Shown one piece after another: positions 30,877 to 41,932 of a stretch of 64,000 bases of DNA (the first letter of the stretch is position 1; every line of letters starts with the position of its first letter). The position numbers were made by a program, and so were the translations under genes. This DNA is from Microbacterium flavum. Lineage in GTDB: Bacteria; Actinomycetota; Actinomycetes; Actinomycetales; Microbacteriaceae. The notes beneath the pieces were generated by a model. It ran no database searches and had not been told where the DNA came from. It saw nothing but the letters and a program-made list of their open reading frames with translations. The stretch covers positions 62,001-126,000 of the forward strand of contig NZ_JAFLHG010000004.1 of assembly GCF_018717645.1 (NCBI RefSeq). Reading direction: 5' to 3'.

Positions 30877-30971
30877 GGCTCAGAGACTCCGTTCCGGAAG
30901 CAGGGGCGATCGGGCCGCGGCGCCTCCTCGGGCGCGGCGGGTGCCGTTCGGGCCTGCTGACGAGACGCGGC

Positions 30972-31472
30972 TCACGTGCAGGCTCCCGCCTCGCTGGACT
31001 GGGGGGCCCGCGCGGCGGCCCACGCCACCACGTCGAGCTGCATGACGATGGCATCCACCCCGTCGGCGGCGTAGTAGCCCACGCGCGTGCCGATCACCTG
31101 GAAGCCCTCCGACGCGTACAGGTTCTGCGCGACGGGGTTGTCGGCCCGGACGTCCAGGAAGACGTGGCGCACTCCCCGCAGGGACGCCTGGTCCAGCAGC
31201 GCGACGAGGAGCGCGCGCCCCGTGCCGCGACCCCGGGCGGGCTCGGCGAGGGCGATCGTCTGGATGTCGGCGTCGTGCGCCCCGCGGGGCGCGCGCAGCC
31301 CGGCGTATCCCTCGACGCGTCCGGCCCGCTCGGCGACCACGTAGTGACTGTGCGGCGATGCGAGCTCGGCGCCCATCATCGCGGAACTCCACGCGTCGGA
31401 GGGGAAGGCGGCGTGCTCGATCGCCATGATCGCGTCGAGGTCGGCGGGTGTCGCGGCGCGCAGGTCGCTCAT
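30972..31472 (-). CDS. rimI: Ribosomal-protein-alanine N-acetyltransferase RimI
   Basis: A 166-residue GNAT protein (AFPSDAWSSAMMGAEL, IQTIALAEPARGRGTGRALL as the acetyl-CoA loop, FLDVRADNPVAQNLYASEGF). RimI acetylates the N-terminus of bS18 and possibly other proteins. Its ATG overlaps the tsaB stop (ATGA); the tsaB-rimI-tsaD order is common in actinobacteria. The C-terminus is about 15 residues longer than usual. Confidence 0.9.
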   Translation of the reverse strand: MSDLRAATPADLDAIMAIEHAAFPSDAWSSAMMGAELASPHSHYVVAERAGRVEGYAGLRAPRGAHDADIQTIALAEPARGRGTGRALLVALLDQASLRGVRHVFLDVRADNPVAQNLYASEGFQVIGTRVGYYAADGVDAIVMQLDVVAWAAARAPQSSEAGACT

Positions 31473-32149
31473 ACGCCCACCCGCTTCCGGGCCGCCGGCA
31501 GCGTGACATCCGGGGCGCGCAGGTAGAGCGGCTCGGGTCCGGCCAGGGTGCGACCGGCGGCCGCCGCCCGCGCGGCGAGGGTGGCGATCATCGACGCGGG
31601 GATCGACGTCACGTCGCGCCGCTCGGCATCGAGCGCCGCGAGCTCGTCATCGATGCGGTCACGCGGGGTGAGGAGCGGTCCCTCGACGCGCACCGGGATG
31701 CCGTCGTCGTCGATGCCGTCGTAGACCGAGAACGCGAACTCGCGGCGCCGCGCATCGGTCACGACCGCGAAGCGCGGCACGTCGCCGAAAGGGTCGGCCA
31801 GAGCGCGCCCGAGGAAGACGGCGAGCGCCGCGGCGTCATGGCTCGGCACGGCGATCACGGGGAGGCCGCGTCCGAGCGCGAACGCGCGCGCAGCGGCGAT
31901 GCCGACCCGCAGGCCCGTGAAGGGGCCGGGTCCCATCCCGGCCGCGACGTGCGTGAGGACGACGGGCTCGCCCGCCCCGGTCTGCCCGATCGGGCCGCGC
32001 GCGGCATCCGTCAGAGCGGTCGTGAGCAGCGAGCCGATCGCCTCGGCGTGTCCCAGCGGGTTGTCACTGGATGACTCGGCCCGGACGACGCCGTCGGAGT
32101 CGGTGACGGCGACCGACGTGCCGAGGGAGGTGTCGATGCCGAGGATCAC
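31469..32149 (-). CDS. tsaB: tRNA threonylcarbamoyladenosine biosynthesis protein TsaB
   Basis: A 226-residue ASKHA-fold partner that activates TsaD. The start LGIDTSLGTSVAV and the mid motif GMGPGPFTGLRVGIAAARAFA are diagnostic. The GTG 32149 start has TACCCT seven bases upstream and no ribosome binding site, so translation from a leaderless message is likely. It is followed by rimI and tsaD. Confidence 0.94.
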   Translation of the reverse strand: MILGIDTSLGTSVAVTDSDGVVRAESSSDNPLGHAEAIGSLLTTALTDAARGPIGQTGAGEPVVLTHVAAGMGPGPFTGLRVGIAAARAFALGRGLPVIAVPSHDAAALAVFLGRALADPFGDVPRFAVVTDARRREFAFSVYDGIDDDGIPVRVEGPLLTPRDRIDDELAALDAERRDVTSIPASMIATLAARAAAAGRTLAGPEPLYLRAPDVTLPAARKRVGV

Positions 32150-32156
32150 GTCATCC

Positions 32157-32162
32157 AGGGTA
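32157..32162 (-). promoter_or_regulatory. -10 box TACCCT, leaderless start of tsaB-rimI
   Basis: TACCCT seven bases before GTG 32149. Confidence 0.5.
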
Positions 32163-32219
32163 CCGGGGCCGCGGCGGGCGAGCTCTGCCGGCAGGTCCTC
32201 ACGCCGGCCGCCCCCCGCC

Positions 32220-33597
<1,378 letters not shown>

Positions 33598-33613
33598 GCG
33601 ATCACCGTGTTCA

Positions 33614-34777
33614 TCACTCGGTCCGAACGCCGCGGGCGGCCGATTCATTTCCCGAGGATCCGCCGGCGGTGCGCGGCACGCGGGGCCCGATGCGGGTGAC
33701 GATCTCGTAGTTGATGGTGCCGGCGGCATCCGCCCACGCCTCCACCGGCGGGGCGCCGAGGGTGGGGTCGCCGAAGAGCATCGCCTCGTCGCCGACCGCG
33801 ACGGGATGATCTCCGACGTCGACGACGAACTGGTCCATCGCGATACGGCCCGCGACCGGGAACGTGGCGCCGCCGATGCGGACGGCGGCTCCTCCGGAGG
33901 CGGCGCGCGGCACGCCATCGGCATACCCGAGCGGGACGAGGGCGAGTGTCGTCTCGGTGTCCGTGCGGTGCGTGTACCCGTAGGACACACCCTGATCCGC
34001 GGGCACCCGCCGGACGGCCGCGACGGCGGCGCGCAGGGACATCGCGGGGCGGAGTCCCAGGCTGGCGGAGGTGCGGTCCGGGAACGGGGACAGCCCGTAC
34101 ATCGCGATCCCGATGCGGACGCAGCCCAGCCGCGCCTCGGGCAGATCGATGGCCGCGTGGGAGGCGGCGATGTGTCGCAGCGAGGGCGTGAGTCCGTGTC
34201 GTGCGGCGAGCGCGAGCGCGTCCTGGAAGCGCGCGAGCGCGGCGCGGTCCTCGTCGGCGCTCGTATTGGAGAGGTGGCTGAAGATCCCGATCACGCGGAG
34301 TCGGCCGATCCGCTCCAGACGCGCGGCCTCGGCGAACACCCGCGGCAGGTCGGCGGGAGCGAGTCCGTTGCGCCCGAGTCCGGTCTCGAGTTTCAGCTGC
34401 ACCGTGACGGGGCGACCTCCGGATGCCGCGTCGGAGGCGGCGAGGAGCTGTTCGAAGCTCGAGATGCCGAGTTCGATCCCTGCGACGGCCGCCTCGGCGA
34501 AGGAGACGCCGGGCGCGTGCAGCCAGGCGAGGACGGGGGCGTCGATCCCAGCGCGGCGCAGGGCCAGGGCCTCGCCGATGTCCGCGACCCCGAGGCGCGT
34601 GGCGCCGCCGGCGAGCGCCGCGAGCGCGGAGCGGACGGCGCCGTGCCCGTAGCCGTCCGCCTTGACGACGGCGATGACCTCGGCATCGGTCAGGCGGCGC
34701 AGGTGCCGCACATTCTCGGTGATGGCCATCGTGTCGATGACCGCTTCGCGCATCGTTCCGGCGGGAAGGCGGCTCAC
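33614..34777 (-). CDS. alr: Alanine racemase
   Basis: A 387-residue PLP enzyme making D-alanine for peptidoglycan. Lys39 in AVVKADGYGHGAV binds PLP. The second catalytic Tyr is in GVSYGYTHRT, and the C-terminal barrel has PVAGRIAMDQFVVDVG. GTG 34777 overlaps the acpS stop by four bases (GTGA), so acpS-alr-tsaE form one operon. Confidence 0.95.
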   Translation of the reverse strand: MSRLPAGTMREAVIDTMAITENVRHLRRLTDAEVIAVVKADGYGHGAVRSALAALAGGATRLGVADIGEALALRRAGIDAPVLAWLHAPGVSFAEAAVAGIELGISSFEQLLAASDAASGGRPVTVQLKLETGLGRNGLAPADLPRVFAEAARLERIGRLRVIGIFSHLSNTSADEDRAALARFQDALALAARHGLTPSLRHIAASHAAIDLPEARLGCVRIGIAMYGLSPFPDRTSASLGLRPAMSLRAAVAAVRRVPADQGVSYGYTHRTDTETTLALVPLGYADGVPRAASGGAAVRIGGATFPVAGRIAMDQFVVDVGDHPVAVGDEAMLFGDPTLGAPPVEAWADAAGTINYEIVTRIGPRVPRTAGGSSGNESAARGVRTE

Positions 34778-35157
34778 GAGAGAGCCCCCGCGCCGGATGC
34801 CGCGCCGGATGCCTCGGCGACGACGTACGCGGTCGCGAGGCCGGCGTCGTGGCTGAGGGAGAGGTGCAGGGCGGTGATGCCGCGTGCGGCGACGGTGGCA
34901 TCCGTCTCCCCCGACAGGGCGAAGACCGGCCGACCGCTCGGTTCGGACGCGACCTCGATGTCGGTCCAGTGGACGCCGTCGGAGCCGCCGAGCGCCTTGA
35001 TGAGCGCTTCCTTGGCGGCGTAGCGCGCGGCGAGCGAGTGCGGCTTCAGCGTGCGCTCCGCGGGGGCGAACAGCCGCTCGAGCAGGCGCGGCGTGCGCGT
35101 CAGCGAACGCTCGAAGCGCGGGATGTCGACGAGGTCGACGCCGATACCGACGATCAC
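34774..35157 (-). CDS. acpS: Holo-acyl-carrier-protein synthase
   Basis: A 127-residue phosphopantetheinyl transferase that activates acyl carrier protein. Metal ligands lie in IVGIGVDLVDIPRFER and RYAAKEALIKALG, and the C-terminal strand is LSLSHDAGLATAYV. GTG 35157 (followed by ATC) is chosen over the GTG three codons upstream: a TAGGGT box seven bases before it indicates a leaderless start and the family begins at IxGIGxDL. Confidence 0.93.
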   Translation of the reverse strand: MIVGIGVDLVDIPRFERSLTRTPRLLERLFAPAERTLKPHSLAARYAAKEALIKALGGSDGVHWTDIEVASEPSGRPVFALSGETDATVAARGITALHLSLSHDAGLATAYVVAEASGAASGAGALS

Positions 35158-35164
35158 GGCATCC

Positions 35165-35170
35165 ACCCTA
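35165..35170 (-). promoter_or_regulatory. -10 box TAGGGT, leaderless start of acpS-alr-tsaE
   Basis: TAGGGT seven bases before GTG 35157; it decides the start. Confidence 0.55.
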
Positions 35171-35218
35171 CCCACCACCCCCGCCCGCCCCGCGTCCGCC
35201 CCGCGCCCCCGACCTGCC

Positions 35219-35289
35219 CGCGAGACACCGTCTGCGCGCCGAGACACCGGTGCACGCGTGGAGTCTCGGTGCGCCGGGGGTGTCTCGCG
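35219..35289. repeat. GAGACACC nested inverted repeat
   Basis: An outer 11-bp perfect stem, cgcgagacacc (35219-35229) / ggtgtctcgcg (35279-35289), encloses a second ccgagac/gtctcgg pair. It lies between the glmS stop and the acpS promoter and could end glmS transcripts. It looks like a mobile or amplified intergenic element. Confidence 0.6.
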
Positions 35290-35296
35290 GCCAGAG

Positions 35297-35347
35297 GCGG
35301 GGCGGGGCGAGGCGGGGCGAGGCGAGGCGAGCGGGGCGGGGCGGGGG
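35297..35347. repeat. G-rich direct repeats (GGCGGGGCGA)
   Basis: About 50 bases of pure purine-plus-C sequence on the plus strand with six runs of four or more G, built from ggcggggcga and ggcga units. It may form a G-quadruplex. It lies 16 bases beyond the glmS stop. Confidence 0.7.
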
Positions 35348-35362
35348 TCGCGGATCCCGCGT

Positions 35363-37213
<1,851 letters not shown>

Positions 37214-37220
37214 GGATTAC

Positions 37221-37226
37221 AGGGTA
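37221..37226 (-). promoter_or_regulatory. -10 box TACCCT, leaderless start of glmS
   Basis: TACCCT seven bases before ATG 37213, whose position is certain from the catalytic Cys. Confidence 0.6.
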
Positions 37227-37338
37227 ATCCCGGGTTTTTGCGCGGGGTCCTCGCAAACCGCCGTGGCTGAACAGGCCGCCGGGACGGGGCCGCGGAGCCG
37301 GGCGGGGATGCCGCCGGGGGCGCGCCCACGCCGGGCTC

Positions 37339-38340
37339 TCAGAGCTTGCGCAGGAGCACCGTCTCGACGGCGTGGTCGGCCGCCTTCTTCAGGACGAGGG
37401 TCGCGCGATGCTTGGTCGGCTCGACGTTCTCGCGGAGGTTCGGCAGGTTGATGTCGTTCCAGAACCCCATCGCCCGCTCGACGGCCTCGGCGTCGGAGAG
37501 GCCGGCGAACACGTTGAAGAACGAGCTCGGGTTGCTGAACGCCCCCTGGCGGAGCGCGAGGAAGCGATCGACGTACCACTGCGCGATGTCCGTGTCGTCG
37601 GCATCCACATAGATGGAGAAGTCGAACAGGTCGCTCACGGCGACGTCGTGCGGTGAGGGCGCAGGAGAGAGCACGTTGAGGCCCTCGACGATGACGACGT
37701 CGGGGCGACGCACCGTGACATGCGCGTCGGGGACGATGTCGTAGCGCACGTGGGAGTAGAAGGGTGCCCGCGCCTCGGGGGCTCCCGACTTCACGTCGGT
37801 GAGGAACCGGACGAGGGCGCGGCGGTCGTACGACTCCGGGAATCCCTTGCGCGCCATGAGTCCGCGCCGCTCCAGCTCGGCGTTGGAGTAGAGGAACCCG
37901 TCGGTCGTGACGAGCTCGACGCGCGGGGTTCCCGGCCAGCGGCTCATCAGCTCGCGCAGCAGACGCGCGATCGTCGACTTGCCGACCGCGACGGACCCGG
38001 CGACCGCGACGACGAACGGGGTCGTGGTGTCGCTCTCGCCGAGGAACGCGGATGTCTCGGCGCCGAGCCGCTTCGTGTTCTCGGCGTAGGTCGACAGCAG
38101 CCGGCTGAGGGGCAGGTACACCTCGCGCACCTCGGTGACATCGAGCCGATCGCCGATGCCGCGCAGCTGGACTACCTCGGTCTCCGTCAGCGGTGACGGG
38201 ATGCCGGGGGCGAGCTCAGCCCACTCGGCGCGATCGATCTCGCGGTACAGCAGCGGGTCGAGCGCGCCCGGCTGACCAGTCTGGCCGTCGCCGATCTGGG
38301 CGGCCGCATCGCCGTATGCGGGAAGCTCCTCGGTGGACAT
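37339..38340 (-). CDS. coaA: Type I pantothenate kinase
   Basis: A 333-residue P-loop kinase for the first step of coenzyme A synthesis. It shows VVAVAGSVAVGKSTIARLL (Walker A), VTTDGFLYSNAELERRGLM, GFPESYDRRALVRFL, YSHVRYDIV and VIVEGLNVL, all typical of CoaA. ATG 38340 has TAGAGT seven bases upstream and is divergent from the Ppx/GppA gene. CoaA and AcpS nearby both serve acyl-carrier supply. Confidence 0.95.
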   Translation of the reverse strand: MSTEELPAYGDAAAQIGDGQTGQPGALDPLLYREIDRAEWAELAPGIPSPLTETEVVQLRGIGDRLDVTEVREVYLPLSRLLSTYAENTKRLGAETSAFLGESDTTTPFVVAVAGSVAVGKSTIARLLRELMSRWPGTPRVELVTTDGFLYSNAELERRGLMARKGFPESYDRRALVRFLTDVKSGAPEARAPFYSHVRYDIVPDAHVTVRRPDVVIVEGLNVLSPAPSPHDVAVSDLFDFSIYVDADDTDIAQWYVDRFLALRQGAFSNPSSFFNVFAGLSDAEAVERAMGFWNDINLPNLRENVEPTKHRATLVLKKAADHAVETVLLRKL

Positions 38341-38347
38341 CGCGCCC

Positions 38348-38353
38348 ACTCTA
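38348..38353 (-). promoter_or_regulatory. -10 box TAGAGT, leaderless start of coaA
   Basis: TAGAGT seven bases before ATG 38340. Confidence 0.55.
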
Positions 38354-38411
38354 CCGGCGCACCCGCTCCGGCGGCGTCGCGGTCCGCGCCGGCGAGGGCG
38401 ACCGTGCACGC

Positions 38412-38417
38412 TACTGT
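38412..38417 (+). promoter_or_regulatory. -10 box TACTGT, leaderless start of the Ppx/GppA gene
   Basis: TACTGT six bases before GTG 38424. With the coaA box it forms a compact divergent promoter pair. Confidence 0.5.
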
Positions 38418-38423
38418 CGACTC

Positions 38424-39365
38424 GTGCGCCTCGGAGTCCTCGACATCGGTTCCAACACCGTCCACCTGCTCGTCGCCGACGTCCGCCCCGGCGGCCGCCC
38501 GCTCGCGACGACGAGCAAGCGCACCGTGCTGCGCCTCATGCGCTACCTCCAGGAGGACGGCTCGATCAGCGACGACGGCGTCGACGCCCTCGTCGCGGCC
38601 GTGACCGAGGCACGTCAGGTCGCCGAGCGCGAGAACGTGGTGGAGTTGCTGGCGACCGCGACGAGCGCCGTCCGCGAGGCGACCAACGGCGCCGCGGTGA
38701 TCGCGCGCATCGAGGAGGCGCTCGGCCAGGAGCTGCAGGTCCTGGGCGGCGAGTCGGAGGCGCGTTTCACCTTCCTCGCGGTGCGCCGCTGGTTCGGCTG
38801 GTCGGCGGGGCAGATCCTCCTGTTCGACATCGGCGGCGGCTCGCTCGAGCTCGCGGCCGGGTCCGACGAGCTGCCCGACGTCGCGGCATCCGTTCCGCTC
38901 GGCGCCGGGCGCATGACGATCGAGTTCCTGCCCGAGGACCCGCCCGGTGCGGATGCCGTGGCCGCGCTGCGCGCCCACGCGCGCGGGGTCCTGCAGCCCG
39001 TGGTCGACCTCATGGCCGACCAGCCCCGGCCCGATCACGTCGTGGGGTCGTCGAAGGCCATCCGCTCGCTCGCGAAGCTCGCCGGCTATCCGGCGCCCGG
39101 ATGGTCGGGACAGGAGCGCTGGCGTCTGCCGCTGGCTTCGCTGGGATCGTGGATCCCCCGCCTGTCGCGCCTGCCCGCGAGCGCCCGGCAGGAGCTCCCC
39201 GGCATCACCGCCGATCGCACGTTCCAGATCGTGGCGGGCGCGGTGGTCCTGCACACTGCGATGTCGGCGCTCGGGGTCGACGAGCTCGAAGTCAGCCCGT
39301 GGGCCCTGCGCGAAGGCGTGCTGCTGCGCTACATCGAGTCCCTCGGCTGGTCCGAACCCACCTGA
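38424..39365 (+). CDS. Ppx/GppA family exopolyphosphatase/pppGpp phosphohydrolase
   Basis: A 313-residue ASKHA phosphatase: LGVLDIGSNTVHLLVADV (phosphate 1), ATATSAVREATNG, and LLFDIGGGSLELA (phosphate 2). It lacks the extra C-terminal HD-like domain of E. coli Ppx, as do other actinobacterial homologues. Substrate could be polyphosphate or pppGpp. GTG 38424 is chosen because the barrel starts at once and a -10 box precedes it. Confidence 0.92.
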   Translation: MRLGVLDIGSNTVHLLVADVRPGGRPLATTSKRTVLRLMRYLQEDGSISDDGVDALVAAVTEARQVAERENVVELLATATSAVREATNGAAVIARIEEALGQELQVLGGESEARFTFLAVRRWFGWSAGQILLFDIGGGSLELAAGSDELPDVAASVPLGAGRMTIEFLPEDPPGADAVAALRAHARGVLQPVVDLMADQPRPDHVVGSSKAIRSLAKLAGYPAPGWSGQERWRLPLASLGSWIPRLSRLPASARQELPGITADRTFQIVAGAVVLHTAMSALGVDELEVSPWALREGVLLRYIESLGWSEPT

Positions 39366-39402
39366 CCCGCGTCCCCCCAGCCCTCGCGGACGGGAGAGAC
39401 GG

Positions 39403-40746
39403 TCAGGCGCGGACGATGGCGGCGAGGTCCTCGGCGACCCGCTGCGCATCCGCCTGCGAGGCGGCCTCGACCATGACCCGGACCATCGGCTCGGTGCCGG
39501 ACGGTCGCAGGAGCACGCGTCCGCTGTCACCGAGCGCCGCCTGGGCGAGCTCGACCGCGGCGGCGACGTCGGCATCCGTCGCGCGCGAGCGCTCGACGCC
39601 GCGCACGTTGATGAGCACCTGCGGGAAGACGGTCATGACGGATGCCAGTTCCGCCAGCGTCTTGCCGGTGCGGGCCATCTCGGCGCAGACGTGGAGCCCC
39701 GTGAGCACGCCGTCGCCGGTCGTGGCGTACCGGCTCATGATCACGTGGCCGCTCTGCTCACCGCCGAGGCTGAACTTGCCCTCGTTCATACGCTCCAGGA
39801 CATATCTGTCCCCGACGCCCGTCGTCTCGACGGCGATGCCGTGCGCGGCCATCGCGCGGTGCAGCCCGAGGTTGCTCATGACGGTGGTGACGAGGGTGTC
39901 GTCGCGCAGGACGCGCCGCTCCTTCATCGAGACCGCGAGGATCGCCATGATCTGGTCGCCGTCGACGACCCGGCCGTCCGCGTCGACCGCGAGGCAGCGA
40001 TCGGCGTCGCCGTCGTGGGCGATGCCGACGTCGGCGCCGACGCGGATGACCTCGGCGGCCAGCTTGTCGAGGTGGGTGGAGCCCACCCCGTCGTTGATGT
40101 TGAGCCCGTCGGGGTCCGCGCCGATGACGGTGACCTTCGCGCCGGCGTTGCGGAACGTCTCGGGAGAGACGCCGGATGCCGCGCCGTGGGCGCAGTCGAC
40201 GACGACGTGCAGCCCGTCGAGGCGGTGCGGGAGGGAGGCGAGCAGGTGGATGACGTAGCGGTCCTCGGCATCCGAGAACCGGGTCACGCGACCGACGGCG
40301 GCTCCGGTCGGCTGGAGCTTCGGACCCGTCATGGCCTCTTCGATCCGCTGCTCGACGACGTCGGGGAGCTTGACGCCTCCGCGCGCGAAGATCTTGATGC
40401 CGTTGTCGGGCGCCGGATTGTGCGACGCCGAGATCATCACGCCGAAGTCGGCGTCGATGTCGCCGATGAGGAATGCCGCGGCGGGCGTCGGCAGAGTGCC
40501 CGCCTCGAGGACGTCCACGCCGGAGGAGGCGAGCCCCGCCTCGACGGCCGCGGAGAGGAACTCCCCGGAGATGCGCGGATCGCGCGCGACGACCGCGGTG
40601 AGGCGCTTGCCGGCCGCCTTGCGCGCCGACGCGATACGGCCCTGGCCCAGGACGACAGCAGTCGCCTGGGCCAGGGTGAGCGCCAGATCGGCGGTGAGGG
40701 AGCCGTTTGCGAGGCCCCGCACACCGTCCGTTCCGAACAGTGCCAT
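39403..40746 (-). CDS. glmM: Phosphoglucosamine mutase
   Basis: A 447-residue enzyme converting glucosamine-6-phosphate to glucosamine-1-phosphate for UDP-GlcNAc. It begins [12 protein letters not shown], has the phospho-serine Ser108 in [13 protein letters not shown], the Mg2+ loop [13 protein letters not shown], the sugar loop GGEQSGHVI and the phosphate site [14 protein letters not shown]. It follows rpsI by 14 bases, so rplM-rpsI-glmM is one transcription unit. It complements glmS 3 kb away. Confidence 0.97.
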   Translation of the reverse strand: MALFGTDGVRGLANGSLTADLALTLAQATAVVLGQGRIASARKAAGKRLTAVVARDPRISGEFLSAAVEAGLASSGVDVLEAGTLPTPAAAFLIGDIDADFGVMISASHNPAPDNGIKIFARGGVKLPDVVEQRIEEAMTGPKLQPTGAAVGRVTRFSDAEDRYVIHLLASLPHRLDGLHVVVDCAHGAASGVSPETFRNAGAKVTVIGADPDGLNINDGVGSTHLDKLAAEVIRVGADVGIAHDGDADRCLAVDADGRVVDGDQIMAILAVSMKERRVLRDDTLVTTVMSNLGLHRAMAAHGIAVETTGVGDRYVLERMNEGKFSLGGEQSGHVIMSRYATTGDGVLTGLHVCAEMARTGKTLAELASVMTVFPQVLINVRGVERSRATDADVAAAVELAQAALGDSGRVLLRPSGTEPMVRVMVEAASQADAQRVAEDLAAIVRA

Positions 40747-40760
40747 CGGTGGGATGCCGA

Positions 40761-41246
40761 TCAGCGCTTCGAGTACTGCGGAGCCTTGCGGGCCTTCTTG
40801 AGACCGGCCTTCTTGCGCTCGATGACGCGGGCGTCGCGCGAGAGGAAGCCGGCCTTCTTCAGCGCCGGGCGGTTGTTCTCGGTGTCGATCTCGTTCAGCG
40901 CACGGGCGATGCCGAGACGCAGCGCGCCGGCCTGGCCCGAGGGGCCACCGCCGGAGATGCGGACGATCACGTCGTACGCGCCGGTCAGGTCGAGCAGCGT
41001 GAACGGGTCGGTGATGAGCTGCTGGTGCAGCTTGTTCGGGAAGTAGTCCTCGAACTCACGACCGTTGACCGTGATGGTGCCGGAGCCCGGGATGAGGCGC
41101 ACGCGGGCGATGGCCTGCTTGCGGCGGCCCACGGCGGCGCCGGGGACGGAGAGCACGGGGCGCGGTGCCGCGGCGGCCGGAGTGGCCTCGCTCTCGGTGG
41201 TGTAGCTCTCGGGAGCGTCTTCGATGGAGTCAGCGATGTTCGCCAT
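40761..41246 (-). CDS. rpsI: 30S ribosomal protein uS9
   Basis: A 161-residue protein with a ~30-residue acidic/Ala-rich N-terminal extension usual in actinobacteria. The uS9 core ([36 protein letters not shown]) follows, and the C-terminal tail [11 protein letters not shown] reaches the P-site tRNA. It is cotranscribed with rplM. Confidence 0.97.
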   Translation of the reverse strand: MANIADSIEDAPESYTTESEATPAAAAPRPVLSVPGAAVGRRKQAIARVRLIPGSGTITVNGREFEDYFPNKLHQQLITDPFTLLDLTGAYDVIVRISGGGPSGQAGALRLGIARALNEIDTENNRPALKKAGFLSRDARVIERKKAGLKKARKAPQYSKR

Positions 41247-41272
41247 ATTCGTTTCCTTGGTTTTGGCGGCGC

Positions 41273-41719
41273 TTACTGGGCGACCTGGTCGAAGGTGTAC
41301 GGGGTGGGCTGCTGGGCAGCGTGCGGGTGCTCGGACCCGACGTAGACCTTCAGCTTCGACAGCTGCTGGCGACCCAGGCTGTTCTTGGGGAGCATGCCGC
41401 GGATCGCCTTCTCGACGGCGCGCGTCGGGTGCTTCTCGAGGAGCTCGGCGTAGGACGTCGCCGTGAGGCCGCCCGGGTAGCCCGAGTGGCGGTACGCCAT
41501 CTTCTTCTGGAGCTTCTGACCCGTCAGCGCGACCTTCTCGGCGTTGATGACGATCACGAAGTCACCGGTGTCGATGTGGTTCGCGAAGGTGGGCTTGTTC
41601 TTGCCGCGAAGGATGCGGGCGGCGTGCGAGGCGAGGCGTCCGAGGACGACGTCGGTCGCGTCGATGACGACCCACTCGCGGGTCACTTCACCGGCCTTGG
41701 GGGTGTAGGTGCGCGTCAC
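41273..41719 (-). CDS. rplM: 50S ribosomal protein uL13
   Basis: A 148-residue protein with uL13 signatures: [66 protein letters not shown] 41719 gives the normal length. The ribosome binding site is weak (AAAG-like). A ~170-base structured leader lies upstream. Confidence 0.97.
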   Translation of the reverse strand: MTRTYTPKAGEVTREWVVIDATDVVLGRLASHAARILRGKNKPTFANHIDTGDFVIVINAEKVALTGQKLQKKMAYRHSGYPGGLTATSYAELLEKHPTRAVEKAIRGMLPKNSLGRQQLSKLKVYVGSEHPHAAQQPTPYTFDQVAQ

Positions 41720-41899
41720 AGTAGTGCTGCTTTCTTGATTCGAACGGAGAGGTTCGTGAATCCCGCTCCGGGGTGCTTCGCCTGCCGGTCCCCGAGCTTG
41801 TCGGGGTTCGAGCGGTGAAGACGCCAGTGGAGGGCTCACGTTCGTGATGGCATCCGGTCCGCGAGTGCACCCGGGGGCGGACACCAAAGATCGAGTCTA
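41720..41899 (-). promoter_or_regulatory. rplM promoter and structured leader
   Basis: TAGACT at 41894-41899 would start transcription near 41887, leaving a leader of ~168 bases. It contains CCCCGA-N5-TCGGGG (near 41808) and a second stem close to the start codon (GATTC...GAATC, near 41737-41762). Autoregulation by L13 is known for the E. coli rplM-rpsI operon; here it is inference. Confidence 0.5.
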
Positions 41900-41932
41900 C
41901 GCCATGCGGATGCCACGGCCAAACCCGTCTTC

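Noticed and set aside
35219-35347. Repeat-rich intergenic region considered as CRISPR or origin
   Set aside because: No regular repeat-spacer pattern, no DnaA-box cluster and no cas or replication gene nearby.
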